Assembly (NCBI RefSeq): GCF_050948175.1
Contig: NC_135205.1
Location: forward strand, 7,043,795-7,107,794
Direction of reading: 5' to 3'
From: Xylocopa sonorina
Lineage: Eukaryota; Arthropoda; Insecta; Hymenoptera; Apidae
Length of the DNA: 64,000 nucleotides
A program made the translations under genes and the position numbers. Shown here piece by piece: positions 24,601 to 39,600 of this stretch. Position 1 is the first letter of the stretch; every line of letters starts with the position of its first letter. The notes beneath the pieces are model-generated. The model searched no databases and was not told the origin of the DNA. It was given only the letters and a program-made list of their open reading frames with translations.

Positions 24601-27600
24601 ATCGGAGGGAAACGGGTAACCCTAATGGCGTCCTGGCGAGACAAAATGAGAGGCACGCACCGAGGGGCCCACCAAGGGAATGCCGGGCCGCGTTCCCGGC
24701 GATGCAGCACACTGGCCAGGTTCTCTATTTTCGACGGCAGCTCCCTGCGAACCCGCTAGACACGCCGATTCCTCGATCAAAGGGGCGTTACAGAGAGGCC
24801 AGCATAAATTCGTTCGCGTGTATTCGTGGTAGAGACTCACCTCGGGAACACTAGCCTTGGCATTATGCTGTTCCGTTCGAGCTCGATTTTATTTTAAGAC
24901 CTCACCGCCTCATGCGCCGGCGGGAAACATTTCGAAAATCATCTCGACGCTTCTTTCTACCAACGATTCTCCTTTCCTCGCGGAATTTCCTTCCTTCGCG
25001 AATTTTCCTCTAACCGCGTCTACCTCGCGTAATTATCACCGCGGATAGTTGAGAACCTCTGGTTGGGTATGTCGAATACCGTGGGGGTCCTCGTCGTTAC
25101 TAAACTCGATTAGGCCGCTTCGAATTCCAAAAGGATAATATTCCTCGACTATGTAGAAGAATGCAACGGTGAAGGGAGCGCAGTTATGAATATACAAAAA
25201 ACCTTAATTAAGAAGAGAATCTTCGAGCGTTTCTAATTGCAGATTCGACGATTTCCGAAAGTCGATTGCGACACCGCTTAAAGTATACGTACGGTGGTGA
25301 TCTATGGGAGAAAGGTCTCGCGAATAAGACAGTCGAGGAAGAAGTTCGTAACGCACTTGTCGCAATTTTTTTAGCGGTCTGGAGATATCGTCGCATGTGG
25401 TCTTACGTTATCGCGAACACGAATCGGTAGTCTTGGCTTTTTTCGTCGGACTCGACTCCTTCTACAACTTTATCCGCTATTCGAGACCGACTAATTAACT
25501 TTTACTTCGGGTACTGTAACATTCTTTTAAACCGAGAGCGTACGGGATACGAATTTACCTTCTCTCGAGGCGAGCTTATGGTATCGAAGTCTCGTTTCGG
25601 ATCGTAGAAATGCGAATAGAAATAAACTATCCACGTCGACGCAGAGAATAGGCGAGATAAAGGTCTGCATACCAAAGTCGGCAATTTCCTTGCGCGTATC
25701 GAGGGTAGTTAACTACGCCGCCCAACCCCGTTTCTATTGTTGCGAAAGTGACAGCCAACGAAACGACACGATTACCACGATCGCCGCGATAAAGTAGTAG
25801 CTGGAAAGTATACGAAACGATCGGGAATGTACGTTTTAATTAGTTGCTCGCCTACGATCGATCGATCTACGACTACCACCCTCTTCGTCTGCGATTAAAC
25901 GGTTCCCGTCGATTAGAAATGACGCAGTCAGACGTCTCGAAACCCGATTCTAAACACCGTCAGCGTTTCCACGACGCTCGTTCGATCGTTCTACGTGTAA
26001 TCCTCCTCCGCCACACCGATACGACACCCGTAACGTGAATTGACTCGTAGCGTACAGGTACGTTTCGACCTGATAAATTATCGTCGCTGCGCGAACCAGT
26101 CACGGATTAAGCGTTCCGACTTCTCCGAGGAGGAATTTTAATGGCTCGACTTTATAAAGACCAAGGTATTCGCTTATTTATAGAATTTTACCCGATACGG
26201 GTGAAATTCATGGACTCCTCCGGCCAGGTATGATAAAAGTGAAAGTCGCTCGACCACGTGGGAGACACGTTTCTTCGGCTAACGTCAGTTAGAACGATGT
26301 TTGTCGAATCGTTCGATATCTCTTGTCTCCCGTGCGAAGGATACGGAAATCGATCGATCGATCGGTGGAAAGCTCGATCTCGCGCGGATCCTCGCAGAAT
26401 CCCGTGTCGAGTGAAAGGAATATGGGTCACGGTGAGAGGAGGTCGAAGCGTCGAAGCCAGGAGAAAATCGAAATCCAATCCCGGTGGTGCTCGTTTTCCG
26501 GATTTTATTGCTGGCGTATATCTCGCGGATCCGGCGAGCACGGTGGTTTCAGAGACCGTGGCACGCATGGCATTTCCGACAGCTCGCGCTCCGACACCCG
26601 GAGGATACGCCCCGAGATCAGGCGGTTTTTTATTCAACAGCCGAATTCGCATCGCGCGAGTGAAAGCGAAATGCTGCGCGGCATGGGAACGGATCGACGG
26701 GATTTTCATTTTTCTCGGTACTCTCTATCTATTCCTATGGGATCCGTTAAATAATTGACAACCATTTACCGCCTCGTTGTTAATGTCGCCTTTCAAACCC
26801 TCGACTATCTTCCCGCTTTATCATTTAAACGCGCGCCTCTATCCCGACCGCAGAGACCCGCCGATAAAACAGAACCGCTAGACTAGATATCTCCATTAGC
26901 AGGCTAAAAGCTCTAATGGAGGCGTCAGATCGAAAGTAACAGGTTCACCAGGGACCAAGAAACGGCACCGGTCGCAGCCCCTATAATTGCTTTATTAATA
27001 GCAACGTGTTCGCGTTAAGAGCTCGTTCCTGCGTTCGTTCATCGTGGGAGGCTGGTGGTTTCATTTTAAGAGGCGCCATCCCCGCTAAATTTCCACACCG
27101 GAACGAGAAGTCTGTTGAGAAATTGACGACATCGAATATTTCATTCGCGGCTAGCTATTATTTTAACAATTCGCCCGGTGGATTGAAATGGAACTTACGC
27201 GACGCGCTATCCGTTTATGAGCGAGCTCGAGCACTTAGCCGAGCGTATTAGCGGCAACTTGCTTAGCAGAGTGGAAGCGTTCACGTGGGTCGGGCGCAGT
27301 GTGACACATACCCGGTGTCGCTAAATAAAACCGGTAGTTTTCGAGGGCGTGACGTCGCCGGCAGGAAGTGACAACATATCCTCGTTGCCTATCGAAAGGA
27401 GCGAGCGAACGCGTATGTACACCGTGCGACAGGTGGTATTCACGTGGCGTCACCGGAGATTTTACTTTACACCGACGCAACGCCACCAGCGTACGGACGA
27501 TCGACGCCCATAGTAACGCGTCGAGGAGGCAGGGGGCCAGAGGGGATCGCTTGAATGAAATCGATCGACTACGCGTAGTAATTCCGAACGTTGAGCCACT

Positions 27601-30600
27601 GCCTTAGAATTCTTTCATTGGTACCGAGTTCGCATGTTAAGCGCCTCCCCTTCCATCCCCGTACGATCATCGATAATATTTATGGATCCTGTTTGACAAT
27701 AATATTTTCAACCAGTTTCGTTGCTTTAATATTGGCCACGGGAACAAAAACAGGAAGTTCGATCTTTCCGTTCGATCGACGTTACGTGCTCCGCGAGAAG
27801 CTTGTTTTGTAACGATTACACACTTTGCGCGCACGTTCGACACCGTACACCGGTACCCTGAGGGAATAAGGGAGATCGGCGATGAGACGCCCCTAAAACC
27901 TGGATAGGAGCACCCATTCGGAATATCGGCTGGTCCGCGCGCTCCCCCGTTTCAAACACCGAGCGATAACCTGTTCGCAGGCTAACCACGAACCCCAACA
28001 ACCTGCCGCCGAAAATCTCAGCTGAATCAGTCAGTTTCGTAGCGTCAGTAATGGTCCATCGCTGCGCACGTAGTTGAGCAGTCGGTTGACTATGGAGGAG
28101 GCAGCGTTCGCGGGCAAAAATACCTCGAACCTCTTCTGAACAACCTCCCCCAGGCCCCGACCCTCCATGGATTCATTTGGCGTGATGCTTGCAGGAAGTG
28201 ACGACACATCCTCGGCATGTGTCTCGGGAACTCGGGAGTGTACGTGTGCGCGAAACGGCAGCTGTCGTCCAAGTGGCATTCCCCGGTTAAAGTTGCGATT
28301 CCTGTTGCGTGCGATCGCGCGAAAGGGGTTAGCAAGAAGAGTTCGCCAGGAAGGAACGAGACGGAGCGGTCGAAGAAACGGTCTGCCACGCGAAACACCG
28401 CGGCGGGACCTCGGAGCCGGTGGAAAATTGAATGGAAAATTTCAAATAAAATACGTAGACGAGTAACAAACGTCTCGCGCGAATGCACTGTGCATTTCAA
28501 AGAATATTTTTATCGGTTGGCGAAATAAAAATATTTGTGGGGGACGATAACGAAGGAGGAGGAGGAGAAGAAGAAGAAGAAGAAGAAGAAGGAGGAGGAG
28601 GAGGAGGAGGAGGAGGAGGAGGAGAAAGAAGTAGTGGCGGGCAAAGTCGGCGTGGAATCGCCAGATGCGCGGCACATTTTAATTAACGTCCAGACATCCT
28701 CCGAGACGGGTGACCCCGAGCTCAGGGCCATCCGATGACCCTTTTCCCAGCTATCTCTCTCGCACGAGTCCTGGGGAACGGATAACAGGAAGCGGCCTTC
28801 CCCCTTTTAGCCTCGAGGAATAAGATCCGGCGGGTTCGCTCCTCGCGCGATAATGCCTTCGTGATAACTTTTAACGCGCCTCTTTCTGAACGCGATCCCC
28901 GAATATCAAAACGGCGACTCGGCTTTCGGCGAACCGGGTAAGTGCCTCTTTCCTCGAACGAGAGCTTCTTCCTACTTGATATCTCGTACTTGTTTGTTTA
29001 ACCCATTCGCGCGTGTGCACGCTTCGGGTTCAATTCCCTTTTCCCTTTTTCCTTTCTTTTTTTCGAAAGACAAACTTGCGGCCGCAGCTTTCGCGCCTTA
29101 TACGAACACGGTAATTCGACGGTCACAGCCGCTTCTCGTCTGGGAAAGTTGTACCGCATAAAAAATTCTCTTCTCGTGATATCGCGATACCTTAACACGG
29201 TTGTAAACTTACTTAAACGTTCAACGTCTTCAACGTTTAGCATACCTGCTCCCGACGCTTCTTCTATTTCAATGAGAATTAATTGAAAAAGATTGCGAAA
29301 TTATTGTACACTTGCTACAAGCGTCCACGTATAATTTACCATCGGCTGAAAAGCTTTCGACCGAGGTCCATCTGTAGCCAATGTCGCCGCTTTGTAATTC
29401 GGAGTCATAAATTCGGACAAGTTTAAAAATACACTTTAGTGAAAGTCCAACGTTTCTTTTACTCTTGTCAATAACCGAAGGAATAAGCGGGCATAATAAG
29501 CGAGTATTACGAGAACGTCCGCGATAGAAGTTAGCGTATTATTCAGCAAATATCTTTTTCGAAACGGCATTGCAAAAGATTCGATAAGTAAATCGCATTA
29601 TGAAACTTGGCTCTGACTGAATTTAAACGTCCATTAAAAACGTCAGCTGCGAACCCGTATTATCGAGCCCGCGTTACACATTACCGTAATTTTCTCCGAC
29701 ACGCGAAATATAATTTAACCAGACAGGAACGAGATGGTTAATTTTGTTCGCCAACGAATTATAAATTACTGTACGGTATTAAACGAAAAGAGCAGATGTT
29801 ACACGGAAATATTCGTTACAAAGTAACGCGTTCGCTTGCAAACCAAAAAGTTTTGATTCTAAGCGCAACGCGTGTCGTTATACGTGCATTTTAACCAGAA
29901 ATGGTTCCTTCTGAAACTTTATTAATCGAGCAGGAAAAATATCATTTTAATTAGTTCCAGGCGGAAACGGCGGCGATTAATTTTATCGTGACATTTAAGA
30001 GAATAACCAACAATTAGTCTGCACCCTTAAACACAACGAACGAGGCTTGTAAGAGGGAATAAGTTAATATTTTACTGTCGGCAAATTACAAATTGCTATT
30101 TAACACGCGTAGATGTTAACTGATTCGTCGGCCGTGTATCGTATTCTTCCGAACGTCATCGTAATTTAGCGGAACGAAAAACTGGAAAAACTTGATTCGA
30201 CCTTGGTGAGAACGTTTCGACATAAAAATCTGTTCGAGGTTCAATTTATTGATTAAACAACCACTCGAACGTTCAACAAACAGGGCCGCGAATAAAAATG
30301 CGATATCGATATCGAAAGATCGAATATACTCGTTCCCTAGAAATGACCATGATTATCGAAACTTTTTACTTAGCTTTACTTTACACGCAAGCGTAAACTT
30401 ACTCGAGCGAGTAAATCTCTGGACAATAAACGGTTCGTAAAGCGAAAGAAGAAATTCTACTCGAGGGACGTACCGTCTCGTCGATAACGAAAAGAAGAAG
30501 CGAATTAAACGGGAAATCAAATATCGAGGCGGACGCGTTTAATTGCCGGCTGTATCGTCGACAAGTGGATCGAGCAAGTTCGTAAGAAACGCGGAATTAT

Positions 30601-33600
30601 CGGGCATTTTTCCGCTCGAGACTTTTTCCACCGAGTCGAAGGACGATAAACGATCGGATCACGTGCAAATAAACTCTATCGTGGCTCGTCGCAATCTGTG
30701 CGAGCAAACATGGAATACGAGCCGAGTAGGGGCTACCTTCGCGGGGCCATAACGCGCGAAAATCGTACGCGATCGAAGGAGTTCGACGAGTCCTGAGATC
30801 CGGGGTGCGTAAATTTCGATAGTCGAGTAGCTGTAGCGTCAAGATTGGAAAAAGGAGTCGTAACGCGTCCGCGTACATTCATCCCTGAATAGGTAGGCCG
30901 CGTCGCGGCGTCGTAGTTACGCGTTGAATTACGTTGCCGGCGAGCCATTCATAAAAATAACGCGGCCGACGCACGCACGCGCTACGACTACTACCGGCTG
31001 GTTTCAGCCAATCCGGTGTTACTCCGATACGATGCAACCGCGTCCCCGGAAAATCGTAGTATAGGTGTAGATAGTACGCATACACGTGCACCAGAGCAGA
31101 CAGGGTTCGTCGAGGCGTACGCGTGCGCGCGTACCGTACACGGATACATTCACGTGCCGGTTGCACGTAAGTACCGGCTAGGTAAGCGTAACGCGCCAGG
31201 AAAGTAGGGAAGACGAGAAAGTGGAGTCGAATCAGAGCTCTCGGTGCTCCCCGTGGTACCGGTATTACGATACCAATGCGAAACGGACTATCGATGGGGC
31301 GACAATTCGAAACTGCACACGTACCTTTGCGCGTTCCCACGTGGAGAACGGATTTTTCCTCGCAGCAACGTAATTTCGTTCGGAGGTACGCTAAGATTGT
31401 CGCGCGGGGCACTTCTGAACGAGCAATGAGATCATTCGATTCATTCAAGTCTCTATCGATTTTTCGATCGATAAAAGGCGAGTAAACGGTTACGACGACG
31501 TTCGCGAGCGTACTCGCGACACACCGAGGAAACGTTTACCGTGTTGCGACACGGCCGTGAACTTACAGGGGCACCGGTGGCTGCAATAAAACACCACGAT
31601 CGTAGCTGTGCACACCACGCGCTGCAACGCGTTCGATTACGCAGAGGGAAAATAAAAGAGGGGACACGTCGAGTTATTCGACCATCCCATTCAGCTGATA
31701 AGATAGAACGTATGCGCACACTTTCCGTATTTACGGAATAGAATCGCGCGACCAGCTCTCGAATCGGTTCTTTTAACGTTCGAGAGAAAACGAGCTTTTC
31801 TCCCAGCCGTTACAACGATGTTAACGACCAAAACTTTTGCCTCGTAGTGTATACGTAATTCCGTAATAATTACGTGGTATCCGTTGCAGGAATTATTCAC
31901 AGGGATTGGTTCCTCTTTCTCATCCTCCATCGTCGAGGAATTCGCGGAGGGACGCGTGAGAGAGCGTCCTCCTCGCACGGCCCTCTATCGCCGGAAGGAA
32001 ACTCGAGTTTCGCAGCGGAACACGCGAAGCGAATACGTATCGAACCACGACTCGAAAGAAAGTTAGAATAGAGAGAGAGAGAAGCAGTCAATTCGGTAAG
32101 TGTCAAAGCACTTGCAAATACGCGATTACGATCTATCGGTCGAGGAATTTTGAGAAACGTCCGTAACTGTCCGCTCTAATTCTCGAGAATCCCACGTAAC
32201 GGCTAGAACATCGTTCGCGTAGGTGGTCTTAGTCAGACATTTATTTTAATCCGACCCGTTTTCCTCCCGTTCCACAATGCGGACCCATCCACATCGATAA
32301 ATTGCTTCCGCGACTACGCGCACAGCTCTCTGCGTGGCAGCTGATCCTCGTATACCGTGGAAAAATTATACCCGACGTGAAATCTATCTTTTCGCTTTGC
32401 AACACGCTTTTAAATAGTCCAACTTCTAGCGGAACAAAAGATATTCCAAATTTTCAGTGAGAATTCCGTAATCCAGTTTGAATCAGTCTTGTAACGTGAA
32501 AAAATAACGCCAATCAATTATACAGATCGGTCGTTAACGTCCGACGAGGATAACGTAGGTTTTCCTTAACCCTTCCAATCGGAGTGGACTATCAATCTTC
32601 GCGTACAGAGGGAACTGATTCAACGGGGAAACTATGCCGGGAGATTACCGTTCTTTGAGTTTGTTATCTTCTTCCTCCCACGTTGAATCATATTACACGT
32701 TTTGCAGGTTGCCCTCGCGCGTGTTCAACAGAGATCCTTAATTTTCACGCGAGACGAGGATGTCGTAAATTTGTCGGTGGTAGGTAAAATATCCGCTCCC
32801 TCGGCGGTGGATGCCCGTGAAAATGGCTCGGAACGGCCCGTAAAACCGATCCACTGACACGAATTCGTGAATACGTATCGCGATAGATCGTCGGTGCCGT
32901 CGCATCGGTTGGTTCCATGTAGAAAGCGGTGCGGATACGCGTTGCGAAACGTGTATACAAAATGCGCGCAGCTTCGCCTCAGTTCGAATACTATTTCTAT
33001 CGACGTTTATGCGCGGCTATATTTAACGTACCTGCACACGTCCAATTTACATTTCTACTTGATACCAAACTCTGATGTAACTCTCTCTCTCTCTCTCTCT
33101 GCACCTTCCATATGTTACCGCGGCTATTGTTCAGGATGGAGGATTACTCTAAGCTGGTGATAGGAAACGTCGCATCTGCTATTTTTGGGGCTTTCCAATA
33201 TATCGAATTTACTTTTAGGATTCGACTAGAACTCGCCTATCCCTCGAACCCTGCTAAACGCGCATCGTATAAGAAAATAGCCTTTTTGAACCCGGAACAA
33301 AGCACGGGACGAGGCAGCTTTCGCGGTGACACGGTTAACGAACGGATCGGGATTCAATCGGACTCGCAGCCGAGGCCAATAACGGGAAAAGCGAATCGGT
33401 ATCGCCGCTCACTCTCCCGGCTCGGAGGTGTGCGTGAAATGTGGATTGGCCCGTGGAAGGGAGCTCTTTCGATCGGCGGAGAAAAATCCGGCATTCCAAG
33501 CGCGGTTGCTCGCGAAACGCAGCCAGCGATCCGTGGACGAGCGGCGTTTGCCGAGCGCCGTTACTTAACGACCGTGTCTCTTTCAGGGAAAGTTCGAGCG

Positions 33601-36600
33601 CTCCTCTCCACTCGCGAGAGGATCAACGATAGAAAGGGGCGAAAGGAATCGTCCGCGGTGATCGCCGCTCGAAACCCGCTCGCGATCCTCTTCCTTCGTC
33701 TCGTCGCGCATCGTTTCCAATTCTTCTACCGATTTCACGCGACCGAAACAAGCTGCTCCCGTACAATCGTTCCCAACCATACCAAATACCTCCTCTACGT
33801 TCCTCTCTCTAATAGTAAACTAAAAATAACGAAAGCATTTTATACTTGACGAGATAAATAAATCCAGCGAGATCTTAAAAGAACAACGAATCGAATCATA
33901 AAACGGGAATCTATTGCGAAACGAGTAAACTATCACGGACATAAAGTTTCAGAGCACCTAGGCACGCATAGAACTCCGCGATGCTTCGTAAAAGATAAAA
34001 GCAACGATAAAAATGGAAAAGGAGCGGAGGAAAGGAAAAAAAAATGGAGCAACGCTAAAACACCAAGGTCTTTCTCAGAGACCATTTCTCGGAACACATT
34101 TTTCAGCATTCCTTAACGGTCGCAATTGCGTATGAAGGGGCAAATCAAAATTACCACGAAACTATTCGAGACTGGTAACGATTATTACTTAATTTTTCAC
34201 CCATCAACGAACTTAGTCGTGGCTATACTCTGACCAGCGAAAGTTGGAACCAGAGGATAAGGATTCGATGGCGTAACTTCTCAGGGATGCGTGCTCGACT
34301 TGCACAGAAAGGAATACGCAATCGAATTATAAAATCGAATAGTCGACAAGTAAGCAGTGGTAGAAGATAGCTTTTGCGTCGAACCAGATGAAGAGATGGA
34401 AAGGGTGAACCCACGCGCCAACTCTCGACGGTCGAAGCATACGTGGAAGCGTGTTACTCAACAACCCCTACGGGGAAAGTTCTGATTTGTCCCAGTCTCC
34501 CGCTCTTATCCTACGACTGCGAAAGAAATTCTCCAACTAACGGCTTTGTCTGTTAACGATCTCGGTACGCAAGGCCGTTCGATCGACTTCCGATTTCGAA
34601 ATCGTCCTACGAGCACCGAACTGGTATCTGGAGTGCCACGGTTTTCTACCGTTTAGCTATTCGTGTCAATGAATTCTGCAAATTTTAACCCCGTGACAGC
34701 CACCGCCGCGAGAGTAAAGTTATGCAACCGCGACCTGGTTCGTTTTACTGGAAGCTGAAAATTTTCACCGTTCCCGAGATTCGATCGTTCGTGACCTGGT
34801 ATTAACCGCAACCCTATTTTCTACACGAGATCGACGTACGTGGAGTCCTCGATTTGTGCAATTTTTTTTTTTTTAGCAAAGACCTATTTTACAGCGACCT
34901 ACAATCAGTCGGAAACAATTTGCACCATCCATTTGTTCGAAAAAATGTTATCCACGTATTTAAAGAGCTGCAGAAAAGCACCACGGCAGACTTAACGAGA
35001 CCCAACGTAGCTACTTTGTGAAAAAAGTTGATAGCGAACCCTCGCCGCTCCGAGACTTTTTACAAATGACAAAAGTTAAACCGATGACACACGCGATACT
35101 GTCTGAAACGTCGGTACACGCGATAAATCCATTACACTTGTCGTCTCCTTTGTTATCTCGAACGGGAGCACATTTTAATCGGAGGAAACAGAAAAATATC
35201 CCGTAGAATCGAAGAAATTGTCAGTAGATTTAAGTCTGTCAGCTGCTCGATTTCCGTTCGACGTATTCCCTCGTGAAATCCCACGGTGACCCAAACCGCG
35301 CACTATCTGCGTCGCTTCAGATAACATTTGTAAATTATCAGCGGAAAGGGCGAGTGAAACGGGCGATCAGCGTTTTACGCGTAATCACAGTTTAACCTCG
35401 TAACGAAACGAAAACTCAATGGTCGAATTATCTCTAGCCCGAGCGTTAACTGCATGATCGAGCTTAACGGTTGACTGATAAACTTTATCGTTTATCGCGG
35501 TGTAGCACAATGTTATGAAACGCGCGGCACGATCGCCTCGCGCTGCCTTGAAAACGGTCAGTCAACGTCCTGGGCCCTTTCGTTCGACGAATTCTCGGGC
35601 ATCGTACCTCGAAATGGTAAACGAGAAAAATTGATTCGACTCACGGTTCGCTTACCTTGTCGCATCGTAGCCATAACAAAATAGAGTTACGGTATCTGAG
35701 GGGACCACCTAACTCGCATCCACCGGCTCTTCGTTGAGCCCTCAACAGTTCCGAGTGTGTCACGCCGTGTTGCTCGAACACCTCCAACGATCTGTAAAGG
35801 AATAAAATTCTCGGTACCAGTGATGCTGTAAATCCTTAACTTGGAACAAACAAGCTTATCGCTCGACTGTTAAAGCTAGTCCGGATAACCTAATTCGTGC
35901 TTTTATTCGACAGCAGTTATTTTAGGAAATAGCTAGAACGATAATGCGATGCGAGCAGAAAAAAAAACTCTAGATATATTTTTCGTCTCTTTGTTATCGA
36001 AAGGTTATACTCGAAATCGTTTCTTTGCATTGCTTTACATAATTTATGTCTATCCGTAAGAAAAGCTACGATGAAATCTACTCGGTATCGTAAAACACTA
36101 ACGCGCAACGCGACACTGGGAGAGGACCCCTCTTGGACATCCTGCAATTATTTATTTGGCATTGTAGCTATTATTTTTAGTTAAGTAGCGTACACGTACA
36201 AAAGACACCACGGTATAATGTTACAGCAATATGCACTTAAACTAGCAGACGCATAATTATCACAGCGTAACGCGACAAGATTACGCACGATACTGGAGCA
36301 AAGTTACTAATCGGCAAATGGTGAAAGTAAGGGAGGACGCGAGGGTACATCGGATTGATTTAGTTTTCCTTTTCCTGCCTTTCTTTCAAACAAATTCTAG
36401 CAACCGCTTCAAAACTGTGACCAGGAAAAAAACGTACTACTATCGATCAAGCGTTGCATATATTTTAGAAAATTTATTTCACTCGAAATTACGCGGACAT
36501 GAATTTTCTTGGCTCCGCGTTTGAAAAATTACACGTTACGCGATACTTTATGCCGCTACCTTGGGAATGACACGATATTTTATAATCTTTATTTTCGTCC

Positions 36601-39600
36601 TACACTCCGAACACGTCGTAAAGCTTTAGTCAAATTTCCTATGTACAATAAAAGTGTTTTACGACACCTACGATAGCTGGTGTAATTCTAAAATCTACAT
36701 CAACATATTTCACCTACCAATATAACAGACAATTTCATTGTCACCTCAATTATTGCTCTCGCGGGTAACGTGCTCGAAAACCGACGAAAGAGGCGACGGC
36801 GTGCTCCAAAACGGAGGCCAATTAACGTAGCTACATAGACGGAAATTTGGGCAGGTTGGTCCGTGCATTCTCGGCTGTACACGCAATGTATTCCTTATGC
36901 AACATGCCGGTTTCCGTTACGATTCGACAAAGGAGGGCTCGACGAAATCCGATCGGCTGCAGGAATCCGCCATCGATGGAGAAACGGACACTGGGATCGG
37001 AATTTTTCGAAAGTACCCTCCTGCGGCTCTTCGCCGCCCGTGGCCCCCCCTGACCGTTCATCGAGATACCAACAGCTCCGACATCGATAAACGCTCCGCC
37101 GCCAACTCTAATATTTCATGCCGTCGAATAAAGGGAATGTCTCCTGCTTTTAAAGTAAATCGTCCAATTACGGGACAAGGTTACGCGTATTTACGCAATG
37201 CTTAATAGGTATCGATTTTTCCAACGCTTAACATTCCTCCGCAACTGCCTACGAGCGTTATACAACACCTTTTTGAAAGCAAAAGCTGTACCGTCGCACG
37301 GCCGAAGAATACAATATTTTTTCCATAAATGTACGTATTACGCATCCCGGCAACTTCGCGGACGGTTTCCAACGTTTCTGCCGGATAACGAGCCTAACAT
37401 GCGTTTCTGTCTAGCATAGTTCTCGTCCCGTAGCGGTGCTTATTTTTGGAATTTACACAGCGGTCCGAAGCCGGTCCGTAATCAAAGTTTTTAATGTCTA
37501 AACATCCGGTACGGTAACACGATAATTAATCCAATACCACCACCAACAGCGAGACGATTACTGGGTCAAAGCCAGCCGCGCTCACCAGCGATACGGTATC
37601 GGACGCTCGGATACATATTTCGAGCGCAAAATTCCTCAAATTCAACTCGATCTCTCGGTTTAATATCCACGCGAGTTGATATTTCAGATTCGACGGCAGG
37701 TACTTACGCACGCCTGATAAACAGCCGAAGAGGAACGCGTTTCTTAGTTACGCGAGACGCTTAGGAGTGTATTCTCACTTTTACAGGGCCATCATCGGCT
37801 CATCGACCGAATTGTCAGGCTGATCTATCCACGAGCCAATCGAGCGGGCCAGAGTTCATCCAACGAGCGTCCAGATGTCAAAACGCAAAGATACTAAGTA
37901 TCTCGTTAAACCGTGTCACCGATTGACTAATTAAAACAGGGCTCTTGTGAAACTGGTAGCCTGGCAACAGATACCTCAGCGGATATCTCGCGACACCGCG
38001 ACGCTATCGGCTCGTTTTGACCCCTATCTCACGATATTTCGATTACCGTGCCTCTCCTTATCGGCTTTCTCTCTTGCCCAATTATGCATTATATCTCGCT
38101 CCCCTAGGTCTCCTCTCTTATTTCATTCTCTTTCACTCCTTTTTTCTCTCCTTTTTCTTGCTCCCTCGTCGCTCTCGGTAGGGAGCGCGAATCATAAAAC
38201 GAACGTTTGTTACGTAATCACGGGAGACGGTGGATAATCGAGGGCAATTGGAAAAGGTGCGAGCCAAGCGAACCGAGCGGAAAAGCGGACTTTCTCCTCG
38301 TTACAGACAAGTTAATCCATCGACACTCCGGCCATCGGAGTATTATGTCACACAACCTGAAGTCGCGTGTTCGCTGCCGGACAAATAGATCCGGCTAACC
38401 AGATCGTGACAGATGTCACTCACCGCTGCCTCTTTTTGCCTTTTCTTTCGTTTCGCCTACTGGTAAATAACGTTAACCAAAATAATAATTGGACAAGAAT
38501 TTGACGAAACCAACCAACCGAGATATCTTATCGTACGATAGAACGATTGTAACAAATGCTTAGATAAACCAGCACTCGGTTGATTTACACTTCCATAAAA
38601 TACATAGCTAATCGTTTCCCTCTCTTTTTTTTCCTTTCCTTTTGAATTTATCTACTAAAAACTTATATGCATCGGGCAACATAAATTTACCTAAGTGTTT
38701 CCAGCTTATCTATCGAGTTACTTCATTTTCTATACCGTACAGTTCACATTGAGCATAGATACGCGCGCTGTACACGTAGCGAATTAATGTTCGCTGCGAA
38801 CGATATTATTCTTACCTTTTAAACGATAACACGCGCGGTAAGAATAGTACGTTTCGCGAATAGAAAGCATACAAATTGAATAGAGCGTTGCAACAATTAT
38901 TGTAGAACCGACGCAAAGTTCAATCGGAACGTTCGAATGCATCTGGAAGAGATATCGTCTCGAAGCATTCAACACCTGTCACATAGAGAATCTTGAACGG
39001 ATCCAGTCTCCGTCGAATTAATTGCCACTTTCTTTCGTCTCCTCCTTTTCAAAACAAACACCCTATTCATTAACCTGAGGAACGCTTGGCAAACTTCTCG
39101 TTGCACAACCAGGCAAGCGTTTCGGTAAACCAGCGATGCTCACATTTTTACGTGCGCGCAAGAAGGAACGTAAAAGGAGATAAAAAAGAAAGAAACAAAG
39201 GATCGTTGATTAAGATAAGTTCACGGTAAATTCATCGATAAACGGGCGAGCAATCGTTCAAGTTGCCCGGTGATTCGTTACGTCGAACTTTCCCCTGCGT
39301 TCTCGGTGGGCATAATGCGGCCAGGCAGAAAATATGCAACGGGAACGTGTTCAGCAGATAATGCGAGATTAGAATTTTACCCGCGGCACTCGGTGCACGG
39401 TTAAAGGCCACTTTCCACTGACGTTTTCGTTAAAGGTACGCTCTCGTGCTCGCTATAAATCGTGTTCTGCGACGTTACGCTCGGAACAGCCACCGAGGCG
39501 GCCGCGGAAACAAATCGTATAAATTATCGAGGCAATTAGCGTTCGGATCTGGTTAGACGAGTGGAACCGCGGTTGTAATTCGTTTCAGGCCGTTACAGGT

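Larger units (their letters stand above)
19860..35655 (-). other. TRIT1: TRIT1 intron, 15.8 kb
   Basis: The intron runs from gtaagc to ttacag. It holds CpG-rich patches (about 21.4-24.8, 26.2-28.4 and 33.1-33.8 kb), a GGA/GAA microsatellite near 28.6 kb, a CT tract at 33.08 kb and a duplicated element (27.35 and 28.18 kb). It also has one small open frame with a good start context at 23,434. About 29.2-30.5 kb is AT-richer and shows nothing. A nested gene with short exons cannot be excluded by eye. Confidence 0.85.

Noticed and set aside
24060..24710. 216-codon minus-strand Arg/Pro-rich frame
   Set aside because: No motif, no hydrophobic pattern, and other frames are open in the same CpG-rich patch.
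26188..26758. Overlapping long frames on both strands, one ending in a hydrophobic segment
   Set aside because: Simultaneous openness of three frames indicates stop-poor composition; no family resemblance.
28442..28738. Poly-Leu, poly-Ser/Phe and Glu/Lys-run frames
   Set aside because: All are readings of the GGA/GAA microsatellite at 28553-28630.
29025..29038. CGGGTTCAATTCCC, resembling a tRNA T-arm/B box
   Set aside because: No acceptor stem, anticodon arm or A box can be folded around it; the following bases are a pyrimidine run.
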